In this document: one piece after another, positions 7,020 to 13,793 of the stretch
How positions within the stretch are numbered: the first letter of the stretch is position 1
Layout of the letters: each line of letters begins with the position of its first letter
From: Gammaproteobacteria bacterium
GTDB taxonomy: Bacteria > Pseudomonadota > Gammaproteobacteria > Pseudomonadales > Azotimanducaceae_A
Assembly: GCA_026713405.1 (NCBI GenBank)
Contig: JAPOON010000303.1
Location: 1-13,811 of the forward strand
DNA length: 13,811 bases
Reading direction: 5' to 3'
Position numbers and translations under genes: made by a program
Notes under the pieces: model-generated
The model's database searches: none
Seen by the model: only the letters and a program-made list of their open reading frames with translations
Told to the model about the DNA's origin: nothing

Positions 7020-8099
7020 ATGCAGGTAGGCATGTTGATGGTATTCCAGAATTTCGAGGATGGAGATACCGATCGGGGCGCATGGGAACGCGATATTCAC
7101 ATCGGCGGTCTCACCGAGCCGCTGGGCTTCGACTACCTGAGTTCCGTGGAGCATCACTTCTTCAACTACGCCATGTGTCCGGACAACCTCGAGTACCTGA
7201 GCTACATGGCAGCGAAAACCGAACGCATCGGCCTGTTGACCGGCGCGGTCATCCTGCCGTGGAACGATCCGCTGCGCGTCGTCGAGAAGATGATCACCCT
7301 CGATCACCTGAGCAGGGGCAGGGCGCTGTTCGGCATCGGCCGGGGGCTGTCGCGGCGGGAATACGCGCCCTTCGGCGTGGACATGAACGAGTCTCGCGAG
7401 CGGTTCAACGAAGCCGCCGAAATGATCGTTCGAGGCCTGGAGACGGGAGTGGTCGAAGGCGACGGGCCTTTCTACCCCCAGAAGCGCACCGAGGTGCGGC
7501 CCCGGCCCTATGCCAGTTTCAAGGACCGCTTCTACGCCGTCGGCATGTCATCCGACTCGGTGCCGGTGGTGGCTCGCCTCGGCGCCAAGATGATGACCTT
7601 CGGCACCAAACCCTGGGAAGAGACGGTGCCCCACTTCAACCGCTATCGTGACCTGTACCGCGAACATCACAATACGCAGCCCCCGTCTCCGGTTTGCGTG
7701 GATTTCCTGTTCTGTGACGAGAGCGCCGAATTCGCTGAGTCGATGGCGCGCAAGCACATATCCAACTACTTCATCTCAGTAATGGAACACTACGAGTTGG
7801 CGAACGAGCATTTCCGGGAAATGAAGGGTTACGGCGACTACGCCGACAATGCCGAACTGCTGCGCGATTCGAACATGGAGGATGCGGCGAACGGGTTCGT
7901 CGACATCAATACCTGGGGCTCGCCGCAACAGATGCTCGAAAAGCTGGAAGACCGCTTCCGGGTGCTCGGCGACTACGACCTGTGCATTTCGGCCAGCTAC
8001 GGCGGCCTGACCACGGAGCAGTCCGAGAAGAGCCTGCGGTTATTCGCAGAAGAAGTAATGCCCGAATTGAAGTCCTGGCAGACGTACCAGTTCGCGTAA
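7020..8099 (+). CDS. LLM-class flavin-dependent oxidoreductase (luciferase-like monooxygenase)
   Basis: A 359-residue flavin-dependent monooxygenase of the bacterial luciferase-like superfamily, which uses reduced FMN and oxygen to oxidise organic substrates. I start it at ATG 7020 because GGGAGGAG sits just upstream; the frame is open 40 codons further 5', but that part has no family features and contains the putative promoter. Family landmarks: LGFDYLSSVEHHFFNY (residues 35-50, with the His pair typical of the LuxA-like active site), IGLLTGAVILPWNDPLRV (70-87), LDHLSRGRALFGIGRG (94-109), then SRERFNEAAEMIVRG. The C-terminal FVDINTWGSPQQMLEKLE is the usual late conserved segment. The stop codon TAA (8097-8099) shares its last two bases with the third GGGGTC repeat. 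It is divergent from the amidohydrolase operon and may act in the same pathway; the substrate is unknown. A flavin reductase partner is not in the window. Confidence 0.9.
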   Translation: MQVGMLMVFQNFEDGDTDRGAWERDIHIGGLTEPLGFDYLSSVEHHFFNYAMCPDNLEYLSYMAAKTERIGLLTGAVILPWNDPLRVVEKMITLDHLSRGRALFGIGRGLSRREYAPFGVDMNESRERFNEAAEMIVRGLETGVVEGDGPFYPQKRTEVRPRPYASFKDRFYAVGMSSDSVPVVARLGAKMMTFGTKPWEETVPHFNRYRDLYREHHNTQPPSPVCVDFLFCDESAEFAESMARKHISNYFISVMEHYELANEHFREMKGYGDYADNAELLRDSNMEDAANGFVDINTWGSPQQMLEKLEDRFRVLGDYDLCISASYGGLTTEQSEKSLRLFAEEVMPELKSWQTYQFA

Positions 8100-8160
8100 A
8101 TGGGGTCGGGTTCAATTCCCGCACGACACTAGCTGCCTCCTGACCTATGCTCTCGGAAAA
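8098..8160 (+). repeat. GGGGTC repeat, copy 3, with decayed transposase-flank
   Basis: 8098-8117 matches the unit at 3486-3505 (19 of 20), and 8131-8160 matches 3541-3570 at 28 of 30 positions. The spacing between blocks is shorter here. It is therefore a decayed copy of the 5' flank of the same transposase element, with no transposase reading frame left. It sits directly on the stop codon of the LLM gene and is followed within about 55 bases by the broken receptor gene. Confidence 0.8.
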
Positions 8161-8215
8161 CCTGCCCCCTTTGCATGGTTCGCGTGACTTCTGCAGCGCC
8201 TTCTGGCTGCTCCTG

Positions 8216-8828
8216 GAAACCAGCACCTATGCGTTCTTTGCGCGGGGGGAGTACGAACTCAGTCCCCAATGGTCGGTCATAGCGGGATTCCGCTGGACCG
8301 AGGACGAAAAGGATACCCGCGTCCATGGCGCCTGCTACGATGTTCCCGGGTTTGAAGGAACCTGCGATTTCTTCTACCCGGGCCAGGTTCAGAACAACAT
8401 GATCCTGGACACCGGCCGCAGCGAGGGAGAGTGGTCGGGTACGTTCCAACTCAACTGGCGGCCCAACGAGGACCTGCTGCTGTACGCCAAGTACTCGCGG
8501 GGGAACAAGGCGGGCAGTTACAACACCGGTTACTTCACCGCGTTCCTCCCGCAGGCTTTCGAGTTCGGCGGAGAGGTTCTAACGAGCTATGAAGGCGGAT
8601 TCAAATCGACGATTTTCGATGGCCGGGCCCGCCTGAACGGCAGTGTCTTCTATTACGACTACAAGGACTTCCAGTCGTTCTTTCAACTGGGACTCAACTG
8701 GTCCGTCCAGCCGCAGGACGCGGAGGTGCTGGGCGGCGAACTGGAATTGGTGGCGAGCCCGTGGGAAGGCTGGGAGTTCGCGGCCGGGGCGGATTTTCGG
8801 GTCGGTGCGTTACAACTTCGTTCGGTAA
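8216..8828 (+). pseudogene. TonB-dependent receptor remnant (barrel fragment, truncated and frameshifted)
   Basis: About 190 codons encode typical strands of a TonB-dependent outer-membrane receptor barrel: TYAFFARGEYELSPQWSVIAG, AGFRWTEDEKDT, LLLYAKYSRGNKAGSYNTG, TSYEGGFKSTIFDGRARLNG, VFYYDYKDFQSFF and GGELELVASPWEGWEF. Full receptors are about 700-800 residues with an N-terminal signal peptide, TonB box and plug; all of those are missing, because the fragment begins right after the repeat debris at 8098-8160. At about 8780 the frame changes: in the next frame the sequence reads GRIFGSVRYNFVR then TAA (8826-8828), which looks like the terminal beta-strand of such a receptor. The simplest reading is an internal deletion joining mid-barrel to the last strand out of frame. 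The mid-barrel frame itself stays open to 8935, but that tail runs antisense into the selenoprotein gene. Almost certainly non-functional. Confidence 0.82.
8778..8816 (+). repeat. 39-bp repeat shared with 13755-13793 (copy in broken receptor)
   Basis: This stretch is identical to 13755-13793 except at 8802 (T versus A). It spans the point where the receptor reading frame shifts to the terminal-strand frame. Both copies can be read as GRIF-G-(S/T)-VRYN. Confidence 0.85.
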
Positions 8829-8868
8829 ACGGACAGGACACTAGCCGTTCGAGGAGAGCGGGGATCGG

Positions 8869-9765
8869 TCAGTTCTTCCCTTCGGCTTCCTTCTTCTTCC
8901 TGTGCTGCGCCTTCGCCGTCATCCAGTTGTCGTAGGCATTGCCCTCGAGAAACGGTTGCTCCGAGGTGAAGATCAAGTCTTTCCAGGCCTGCCCGCCGGG
9001 CCATTGGAGAGGCGCAACCACCGTGGTACGCGGTGCGGTGGCAGTAACGAGCAGGTCCAGGGCCATGTCGAGTATCTCGGATTGCATGGCCACATCGAAC
9101 GGGACGCCAACCGGATTGCCGAGCGGGAAGTCGACGTGCAGAAGGCGCGCCACGCCGCAGTGCTCGACGATGTCCCGCGCCGTGGCGATCACCACGGTAG
9201 GAATGCCGTTGGCTTCGAGATGCCGTGCGACCAGACTCACGGTCTGGTGGCAGACGGGTCAGACGGGCGTCAGGACGGCGAGATCGACCTCGTCTTCGGT
9301 GAGGCGTCGCAGCACTTCCGGTGCGTCCGTCTCCATCGTCTTGCGCTGGCTGTAGGTGGTGTACACCCCGTGGCAGCGGGGAGCCATGGACCCGAGAACG
9401 CCTTGCTCCACCTTCTCGAGCAGGCGCGAGATGGGAAAGTAGCTGTTCACGTCATCGAGGTGCGTGGCGTACTTGTCGTAGTGCTCCTGCCGGCTGAAGA
9501 GTTGCTCGGCCGGGGTCGTCGTGTCGATGCAGTACGAGCCCCCCACCATCGCGTTCTCGGAGGGGTTCACCTGCTCGCCGTCGGCATCGGGGTTGCGCGC
9601 GTGCACATCGCTCGTGGAAACGAGCGCCGCGCGGCATTCGGAAAGCGGCTTCTTGAGCGCCGTGAAGGGAACGTCCTCGAAATGCGCCCATACGTATGGC
9701 TTCGGGTATCCCTCCGAGAGGTAATAATTTCGAACTCGATCGATGTATCGGACGTAGTCACCCAT
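8869..9765 (-). CDS. GrdB-like selenoprotein (glycine/sarcosine/betaine/D-proline reductase selenoprotein B family)
   Basis: The full 298-residue protein is obtained only if the in-frame TGA at 9261-9259 is read as selenocysteine. Residues 1-168 start at ATG 9765 behind AAGGAGGGG, and residues 170-298 continue in the same frame to a TGA at 8871-8869. The junction reads VDLAVLTPV-U-PVCHQTVSLVARHLE, a U169-x-x-C172 redox motif exactly where the GrdB/PrdB family (PF07355) carries its selenocysteine or cysteine. Flanking family features run through both halves: YVWAHFEDVPF and KKPLSECRAALVSTSDVH before the TGA; ANGIPTVVIA, DFPLGNPVGVPFD and DMALDLLVTA after it. A SECIS-like hairpin follows the codon directly. 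In clostridial reductases the family does reductive C-N cleavage with a selenoprotein A partner, which is absent here, so the reaction is unknown. It lies 161 bases after the GFA gene on the same strand. The alternative, a nonsense mutation, seems less likely. Confidence 0.85.
9223..9257 (-). promoter_or_regulatory. Bacterial SECIS-like hairpin
   Basis: On the coding (minus) strand, ACCAGAC (9248-9242) pairs perfectly with GTCTGGT (9236-9230) around the 5-base loop CGTGA. Below a single C/C mismatch, TGC pairs with GCA, and below a 2-base bulge CCG pairs with CGG. The hairpin starts 1 base after the TGA, and the G in the second loop position is 19 bases after it, inside the range reported for bacterial SECIS elements. 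This placement within the coding sequence is what bacterial SelB needs. Confidence 0.7.
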
Positions 9766-9788
9766 TCGATCCCCTCCTTACGGCTCGA

Positions 9789-9816
9789 ATCTTATCACGA
9801 GAGGACAACGACGCAA
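9789..9816 (-). promoter_or_regulatory. Weak putative promoter for the selenoprotein gene
   Basis: On the minus strand, TTGCGT (9816-9811) is followed after 16 bases by TAAGAT (9794-9789) with an extended -10 TG one base upstream. It would allow the selenoprotein to be transcribed separately from the GFA/CmcJ pair. The rest of the 161-base gap (9766-9926) holds nothing else recognisable except the hairpin at 9909-9926. Confidence 0.3.
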
Positions 9817-9908
9817 GTGTGCGCACTCGCGGGCCTGTCGCACGGGGCGCTCATCCACCGGTTTCAACAGGTCCGATTTTCGGTATAGGGGCTGAAGCAG
9901 GGCCGCCG

Positions 9909-9926
9909 CCGGCCCATACCGGCCGG
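9909..9926 (-). terminator. GC hairpin just after the GFA stop codon
   Basis: CCGGCC and GGCCGG pair across a 6-base loop directly after the TGA of the GFA gene. There is no T-run, so it may attenuate or stabilise the transcript rather than terminate it. Weak evidence. Confidence 0.25.
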
Positions 9927-10382
9927 TCAGGGCATTGCGGGGTAGCGTGGAAGTTCGTCGTTCGTCTCGAACCACGAGACCCGGTCACGGCAAAAAATGT
10001 GCTGGGTCGGAGGGAATGCATCGGGATTGTCGAGAGTGCCGATGTGAATCCCGATGATGCCGATGTCCGCACCCTGCACGCCCTGGCTAAGGCCTCCCTC
10101 CCACCCGATAGTGCCTCCCTCCCAGGTGAGTGAGGTGCCACACTTGGGGCAGAACGACCGGGCAACTTCGCCTGGAGTCGAATCGTATTTGGTCCTTTGC
10201 GCACCGCTCCATCGGACTCGTTCGGCTGGAAATCCCGCCGCCGCGGTCGCTGGCGCACCGGTGTGATGACGGCAGTGGCTGCAGTGGCAGTAGACTGCTT
10301 CGAAGGAGGGAGACCCCTCAATCTCGTATCGAATCGCGCCACACATGCACCCACCCGTATGTGTCACCGGTGTTTCGTTCAT
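9927..10382 (-). CDS. GFA (CENP-V/Mss4-like) family zinc protein
   Basis: A 151-residue protein of the GFA family, named after the glutathione-dependent formaldehyde-activating enzyme. Zinc-binding cysteines are in the expected order: CMCGAIRYE (C12, C14), YCHCSHCRHHTGA (C32, C34, C37) and FCPKCGTSL (C78, C81). The later GTLDNPDAF is also typical. Start is ATG 10382, 7 bases after GGGAG. It begins 22 bases after the stop of the CmcJ-like gene, so the two are very likely co-transcribed; the selenoprotein follows. Most family members have no proven activity, and the formaldehyde role of the founder is disputed, so I give no reaction. A formaldehyde- or thiol-adduct-handling role would fit a pathway containing alcohol dehydrogenases, but that is inference. 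Length and Cys set look complete. Confidence 0.87.
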   Translation of the reverse strand: MNETPVTHTGGCMCGAIRYEIEGSPSFEAVYCHCSHCRHHTGAPATAAAGFPAERVRWSGAQRTKYDSTPGEVARSFCPKCGTSLTWEGGTIGWEGGLSQGVQGADIGIIGIHIGTLDNPDAFPPTQHIFCRDRVSWFETNDELPRYPAMP

Positions 10383-10404
10383 GCCAATCTCCCGTTTGTA
10401 CGCG

Positions 10405-11268
10405 TCAGAAGAAGACGAGTGTCCGGACCTCGATGCTCTCGCGCGGGAGCGCGCCCTCCGGACAGCTCGGGTCGTCGAAGGCCGAGTGTGCCGTGAAGCG
10501 CATGTGCTCAAGGTCGGAGTCGTAGCACTTGAACAGCAGGGCCTCGTCGGCCTGCATCTGCGAGTAGTAGATCCAGTGGTGGCGCGGGTTGAACGCCAGC
10601 GCATAGACCTCACCGACCCGGTCGGAGTAGACGAGATCGGAGGCGACGAGATCGCCCTCGCCGAGGCTGCGCCCGTCGAGCACTGCGAGGGGCACGTCCT
10701 GTACCGGGCCGCGGATCGGTTTCCAGACGTTGACGATCGAGAAGCGCCGCTCGAGCAGCGTTTCGGCCTCGTCCGGCAATTCCTCGCGCAGGCGCTCGGG
10801 ACCCGAAGCCAGGGTGAAGTCGTTGTGGGCATACCAGACCGGGGTCTGCAGGTTCAGCCGACCGGGATCCTCTCCCTCCTGGGCGAGGCGCGGCCGGTTG
10901 TTCGGGTCCGTGTCGACGCTGATGACGCTGGCCTGGGCGACGCCGTTCGTGGAGCGCAGGTTGTGATCGAATGCGTGGACGCGCACCGCACCCGTCACGC
11001 GCTTCACCAACTGCTCCATTTCGCGGTAGTAGTGCTCCCGTATGGTGGGCGAATCGTAGAGATCCGCGACCTGTGTCCGGTGTCGGACGAGCGCGATTCC
11101 CGCGGTGTCCAGGGTGGGCTCCTCCGCCAGCTCGCGGCCATCTTCGACGGTCGCGCGCACCTTCGTGATCTCGTAGTTCCGCCAGGGCGTACCCTCCGGC
11201 GGGTCGCACATATAGTTACGGGGCCTCTCGTCCGGCGGGATGATGTAGTTAAGCGTTGCGTCGGCCAT
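10405..11268 (-). CDS. CmcJ/NvfI-family Fe(II)/2-oxoglutarate-type oxidoreductase
   Basis: A 287-residue member of the CmcJ/AsaB/NvfI family, non-haem iron, 2-oxoglutarate-dependent-type oxygenases found in cephamycin, aspirochlorine-type and meroterpenoid pathways and widely in bacterial catabolic clusters. Visible signatures: VRVHAFDHNLR (about 96-105), WYAHNDFT containing the likely HxD iron pair (His148, Asp150), FSIVNVWKPIRGPVQDVPLAV (176-196), DLVASDLVYSDRVGE, and FTAHSAFDDP with the likely distal His261, followed by ESIEVRTLVFF at the C-terminus. All three expected iron ligands are present, so it looks functional. Start at ATG 11268 gives the family N-terminus (NYIIPP...), but the ribosome site is poor. 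It is the first gene of a minus-strand group with GFA (22-base gap) and the selenoprotein. Its substrate is unknown. Confidence 0.82.
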   Translation of the reverse strand: MADATLNYIIPPDERPRNYMCDPPEGTPWRNYEITKVRATVEDGRELAEEPTLDTAGIALVRHRTQVADLYDSPTIREHYYREMEQLVKRVTGAVRVHAFDHNLRSTNGVAQASVISVDTDPNNRPRLAQEGEDPGRLNLQTPVWYAHNDFTLASGPERLREELPDEAETLLERRFSIVNVWKPIRGPVQDVPLAVLDGRSLGEGDLVASDLVYSDRVGEVYALAFNPRHHWIYYSQMQADEALLFKCYDSDLEHMRFTAHSAFDDPSCPEGALPRESIEVRTLVFF

Positions 11269-11297
11269 GGTAAAGAAACTCTAAAAGATTCCGCTGC

Positions 11298-11326
11298 ACT
11301 TTAGCCGGTGAATTGGATGTGTGCAA
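11298..11326 (-). promoter_or_regulatory. Weak putative promoter for the CmcJ-like operon
   Basis: On the minus strand, TTGCAC (11326-11321) and TAAAGT (11303-11298) are 17 bases apart, about 30 bases before the ATG at 11268. Consensus matches are 3 of 6 and 4 of 6, so this is only a candidate. The 298-base divergent region 11269-11566 otherwise holds the plus-strand promoter and leader of PQQ dehydrogenase copy 2. Confidence 0.25.
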
Positions 11327-11407
11327 AGGAAGCCAGGTTTGTCGATCTCACCGAGGACAGCGCCGCTCCGCAGGTGTTTGAGTCGCCGTCTATCCGTTTA
11401 TCTGCCG

Positions 11408-11436
11408 TTGACGCATATTGGCAGCGCCTCTATGGT
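11408..11436 (+). promoter_or_regulatory. Putative sigma70 promoter of PQQ dehydrogenase copy 2
   Basis: TTGACG (11408-11413), a 17-base spacer, then TATGGT (11431-11436). It aligns base for base with the promoter of copy 1 at 1234-1262, including most of the spacer. The predicted leader is longer (about 125 bases against about 35) because extra sequence separates a GGGAGGAGG block at 11465-11473 from the actual ribosome site at 11551-11560. Confidence 0.5.
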
Positions 11437-11566
11437 GAAGCGGCCACTTGGTCCGGCCGACTTTGGGAGGAGGCATGCGGGACCGATGCGTCCTGTCAAG
11501 GGCGGGAAACGAAAAACGCTGACTGGATTGCGGGATGGTTGAATTGTCCCGGGGGAGGGGCTGCAT

Positions 11567-13702
11567 ATGAGGTTTCGAACGCTGCTGATCGGCGTTGCGT
11601 CCGTTTTTCTGCCGCTCGAGTCCGGGCTGGCGGCTGAACCTGAAGTCGCCGCGAAAGCGTCCGGTAACGTGACGCAAGCGCGGGTTCTGGATGAGGTCGA
11701 TTCCGGCGAAAACTGGCTGGTGAACGGTGGCCGTTTCACCGGCGAGCATTACAGCCCGCTCGACGAGATCAACGACGCCAACGTGGAGAATCTCGGCCTC
11801 GCCTGGAGCGCGGAGATTCCGTCGTTCACGCTCTCGGCGGAGCCCCTGGTAGTTGACGGCGTGGTCTACGTGACCGGCAGCCTGAACAACGTGTTCGCCC
11901 TGGACGCGGCCACGGGGAAATTGCTGTGGCGGTTCGTTCCCGAGTTGCGCCTCGACTTCAGTTTCGGCAACTCCTACGCCGCGCGCTACAACCGGGGCGT
12001 CGCCGTCTGGAACGGCAAGGTATACGTTGGCACCGCGGATTGCCGGCTGATTGCCATCGACGCGGAGCACGGCAAAAAGCTCTGGGATGCGCCGGTGTGC
12101 GATTCGGCCGAAGCGGACGGCGCGGGCATCACCGCCGCGCCCCGGGTCGGCGACGGCAGGGTCTATATCGGCTACATGGGTTCCGATACCGGCGCGCGCG
12201 GGTCGGCGACCGCCTTCGATGCGGAGTCGGGCGAGGAACTCTGGCGCTTCTGGACCGTTCCGGGAGACCCGGCCAAGGGCTTCGAGAGCAAGGAACTGGA
12301 GATGGCGTCGCAAACCTGGGCCGGCGGCGGGGCCGTGCAGGGGGGCGGCGCGGTCTGGGAAGAGATCCGGTACGATCCGGTAACCGGCCTCGTCTTCTTC
12401 GGCACCGCCAGCGCCCTGCCGCTGAACGTCAGGATGCGCGGCCCGGGCGATGCTCTCTTCACCAACTCGGTGATCGCGGTCGATGCCGATACCGGCGCCT
12501 ACCGGTGGCACTACCAGACGGTACCGGAGGATGCCTGGGACTACGACGCCACCATGCCCAAGATCATCACCGACCTGGAGTTCGGCGGCATCAATCGGCG
12601 GGTTGTCCTCGAGGCGGGCAAGAGCGGCTTCTTTTACGTGCTCGACGCACTGACCGGGGAGCCGCTTGCCGCCGACCCGATCGCAACGGTGACCTGGGCT
12701 TCGCACGTGGACATCGAATCGGGCCGGCCGGTAAAGCTGCCGGGCGCGCGCTACTTCGAGAGCGATGACCCCGATGTGTCCGTACGCGTCTGGCCCAACG
12801 GGGCGGGTGCCCGCAACTGGCACCCGATGAGCTACAACCCGAAAACGGGCCTGGTCTACATGTCGGTCACGGACATGCCTGCCGATTTTTCCCCGGGGGG
12901 ATTCTTCGGCGCGCGCATGGAGATCCTCGGGTATGGGCTCTCAGAAGAGGTTCCGCTCGGAACGGGACGCCTGGTGGCCTGGGATCCGGTGCAGCGCGAG
13001 ACGCGCTGGCGGGTCGACTATGCACTGCCCTGGAACAGCGGCGTGCTGTCCACGGCGGGCAACCTGGGCTTTCAGGGCACCGCGGCGGGCGAATTTCGAG
13101 CCTTTCACACGGAAACGGGCGAGGTCCTGTGGTCGTCCGGCCGGACGGGATCGTCGATCCAGGCCGGGCCCGTCAGCTACCGGTCCGGCGGCGAGCAGTA
13201 CGTGCTGGCGACCGGCGGCAAGGCCGGGGCGCTGGGCATGATCACCACGATCCGCGCCCAGACCCCGCATGCGCGTGGGCCAGCCCGCCTGTTCGCGTTC
13301 AAGCTGGACGGCAAGGCGGCCATGCCGGCTGCCACGGTCGAGCCCGCCCCGGTTCCCGAACCGCCGGCGCGCACGGTGGATGCCGAGCAGATCAGTAAGG
13401 GCGGTGTCCTATACGCAGACCTGGGCTGTGAACTCTGCCACGGCAGCTACGCCATCGGCAGCTTCGAACGAAATTCCGAACAGGGCGCCGTGCCCGACCT
13501 GCGCTACCTGCCGGGCGATGGGCACGCCCTGTGGCACGGCATCGTCGTGGGCGGGAGTTTGCGCCAGACCGGCATGCCGGGGTTCGGCCCGGATCTGAGC
13601 GTAGCGGATTCCGAGGCGATCCGGGGATTCGTGATCGAGCAGGCGTGGAAGCTCTACGAACAGGTGCCGGAGGGGCAGCGAATTCCGTCGGATGCGGATT
13701 GA
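11567..13702 (+). CDS. PQQ-dependent alcohol dehydrogenase with C-terminal cytochrome c (copy 2)
   Basis: A 711-residue paralogue of the protein at 1304-3445; in one 100-residue stretch across the active site (copy 1 residues 251-350) I count 91 identities. Start is ATG 11567 after GGGGGAGGGG. A signal peptide (MRFRTLLIGVASVFLPLE...) ends near GLAA. The propeller and haem domain match copy 1, with CELCH (C621, C624, H625) and M670. The same unusual residues are conserved: Asp207 where the family has metal-ligand Glu (GSDTGARG), Ser282 for the ligand Asn (GTAS), catalytic Asp325 plus extra Asp327 (DAWDYD), and no vicinal Cys-Cys. Differences cluster in the signal peptide, residues 128-142 and the acceptor-side loops (GFFGARMEILGYG region), so the two may differ in substrate or expression. 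It oxidises an alcohol in the periplasm and feeds electrons to the respiratory chain; substrate unknown. It is followed by the same GC hairpin as copy 1. Confidence 0.93.
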   Translation: MRFRTLLIGVASVFLPLESGLAAEPEVAAKASGNVTQARVLDEVDSGENWLVNGGRFTGEHYSPLDEINDANVENLGLAWSAEIPSFTLSAEPLVVDGVVYVTGSLNNVFALDAATGKLLWRFVPELRLDFSFGNSYAARYNRGVAVWNGKVYVGTADCRLIAIDAEHGKKLWDAPVCDSAEADGAGITAAPRVGDGRVYIGYMGSDTGARGSATAFDAESGEELWRFWTVPGDPAKGFESKELEMASQTWAGGGAVQGGGAVWEEIRYDPVTGLVFFGTASALPLNVRMRGPGDALFTNSVIAVDADTGAYRWHYQTVPEDAWDYDATMPKIITDLEFGGINRRVVLEAGKSGFFYVLDALTGEPLAADPIATVTWASHVDIESGRPVKLPGARYFESDDPDVSVRVWPNGAGARNWHPMSYNPKTGLVYMSVTDMPADFSPGGFFGARMEILGYGLSEEVPLGTGRLVAWDPVQRETRWRVDYALPWNSGVLSTAGNLGFQGTAAGEFRAFHTETGEVLWSSGRTGSSIQAGPVSYRSGGEQYVLATGGKAGALGMITTIRAQTPHARGPARLFAFKLDGKAAMPAATVEPAPVPEPPARTVDAEQISKGGVLYADLGCELCHGSYAIGSFERNSEQGAVPDLRYLPGDGHALWHGIVVGGSLRQTGMPGFGPDLSVADSEAIRGFVIEQAWKLYEQVPEGQRIPSDAD

Positions 13703-13713
13703 ACTTGCGCCGG

Positions 13714-13740
13714 CCCGCCCGGTCGATGAATTCGGGCGGG
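13714..13740 (+). terminator. Conserved hairpin downstream of PQQ dehydrogenase copy 2
   Basis: CCCGCCCG (13714-13721) pairs with CGGGCGGG (13733-13740) across the same 11-base loop as at 3457-3483. No T-run follows. It marks the right end of the duplicated unit. Confidence 0.45.
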
Positions 13741-13754
13741 TTCGGGACCGACCC

Positions 13755-13793
13755 TCGCGGCCGGGGCGGATTTTCGGGACGGTGCGTTACAAC
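13755..13793 (+). repeat. 39-bp repeat shared with 8778-8816, at window end
   Basis: This matches 38 of 39 bases of the stretch in the broken TonB-dependent receptor. In the corresponding frame it reads GRIFGTVRYN and then stays open to the window edge (GRNGR). It suggests another receptor fragment, or the intact source copy, begins here. The sequence ends too soon to decide. Confidence 0.7.

Noticed and set aside
8829..8935. Continuation of the receptor frame to a stop at 8935
   Set aside because: The residues (Phe/Ser/Cys-rich) are antisense to the C-terminus of the selenoprotein and do not resemble a receptor.
8869..9240. A separate 123-residue protein starting at GTG 9240
   Set aside because: It has no ribosome site, begins inside the predicted SECIS loop and is the same-frame continuation of the protein that ends at the TGA; one selenoprotein explains both.
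11308..11637. A 109-codon plus-strand ORF across the leader of dehydrogenase copy 2
   Set aside because: It overlaps the start of the dehydrogenase in another frame, with no motif and no ribosome site.
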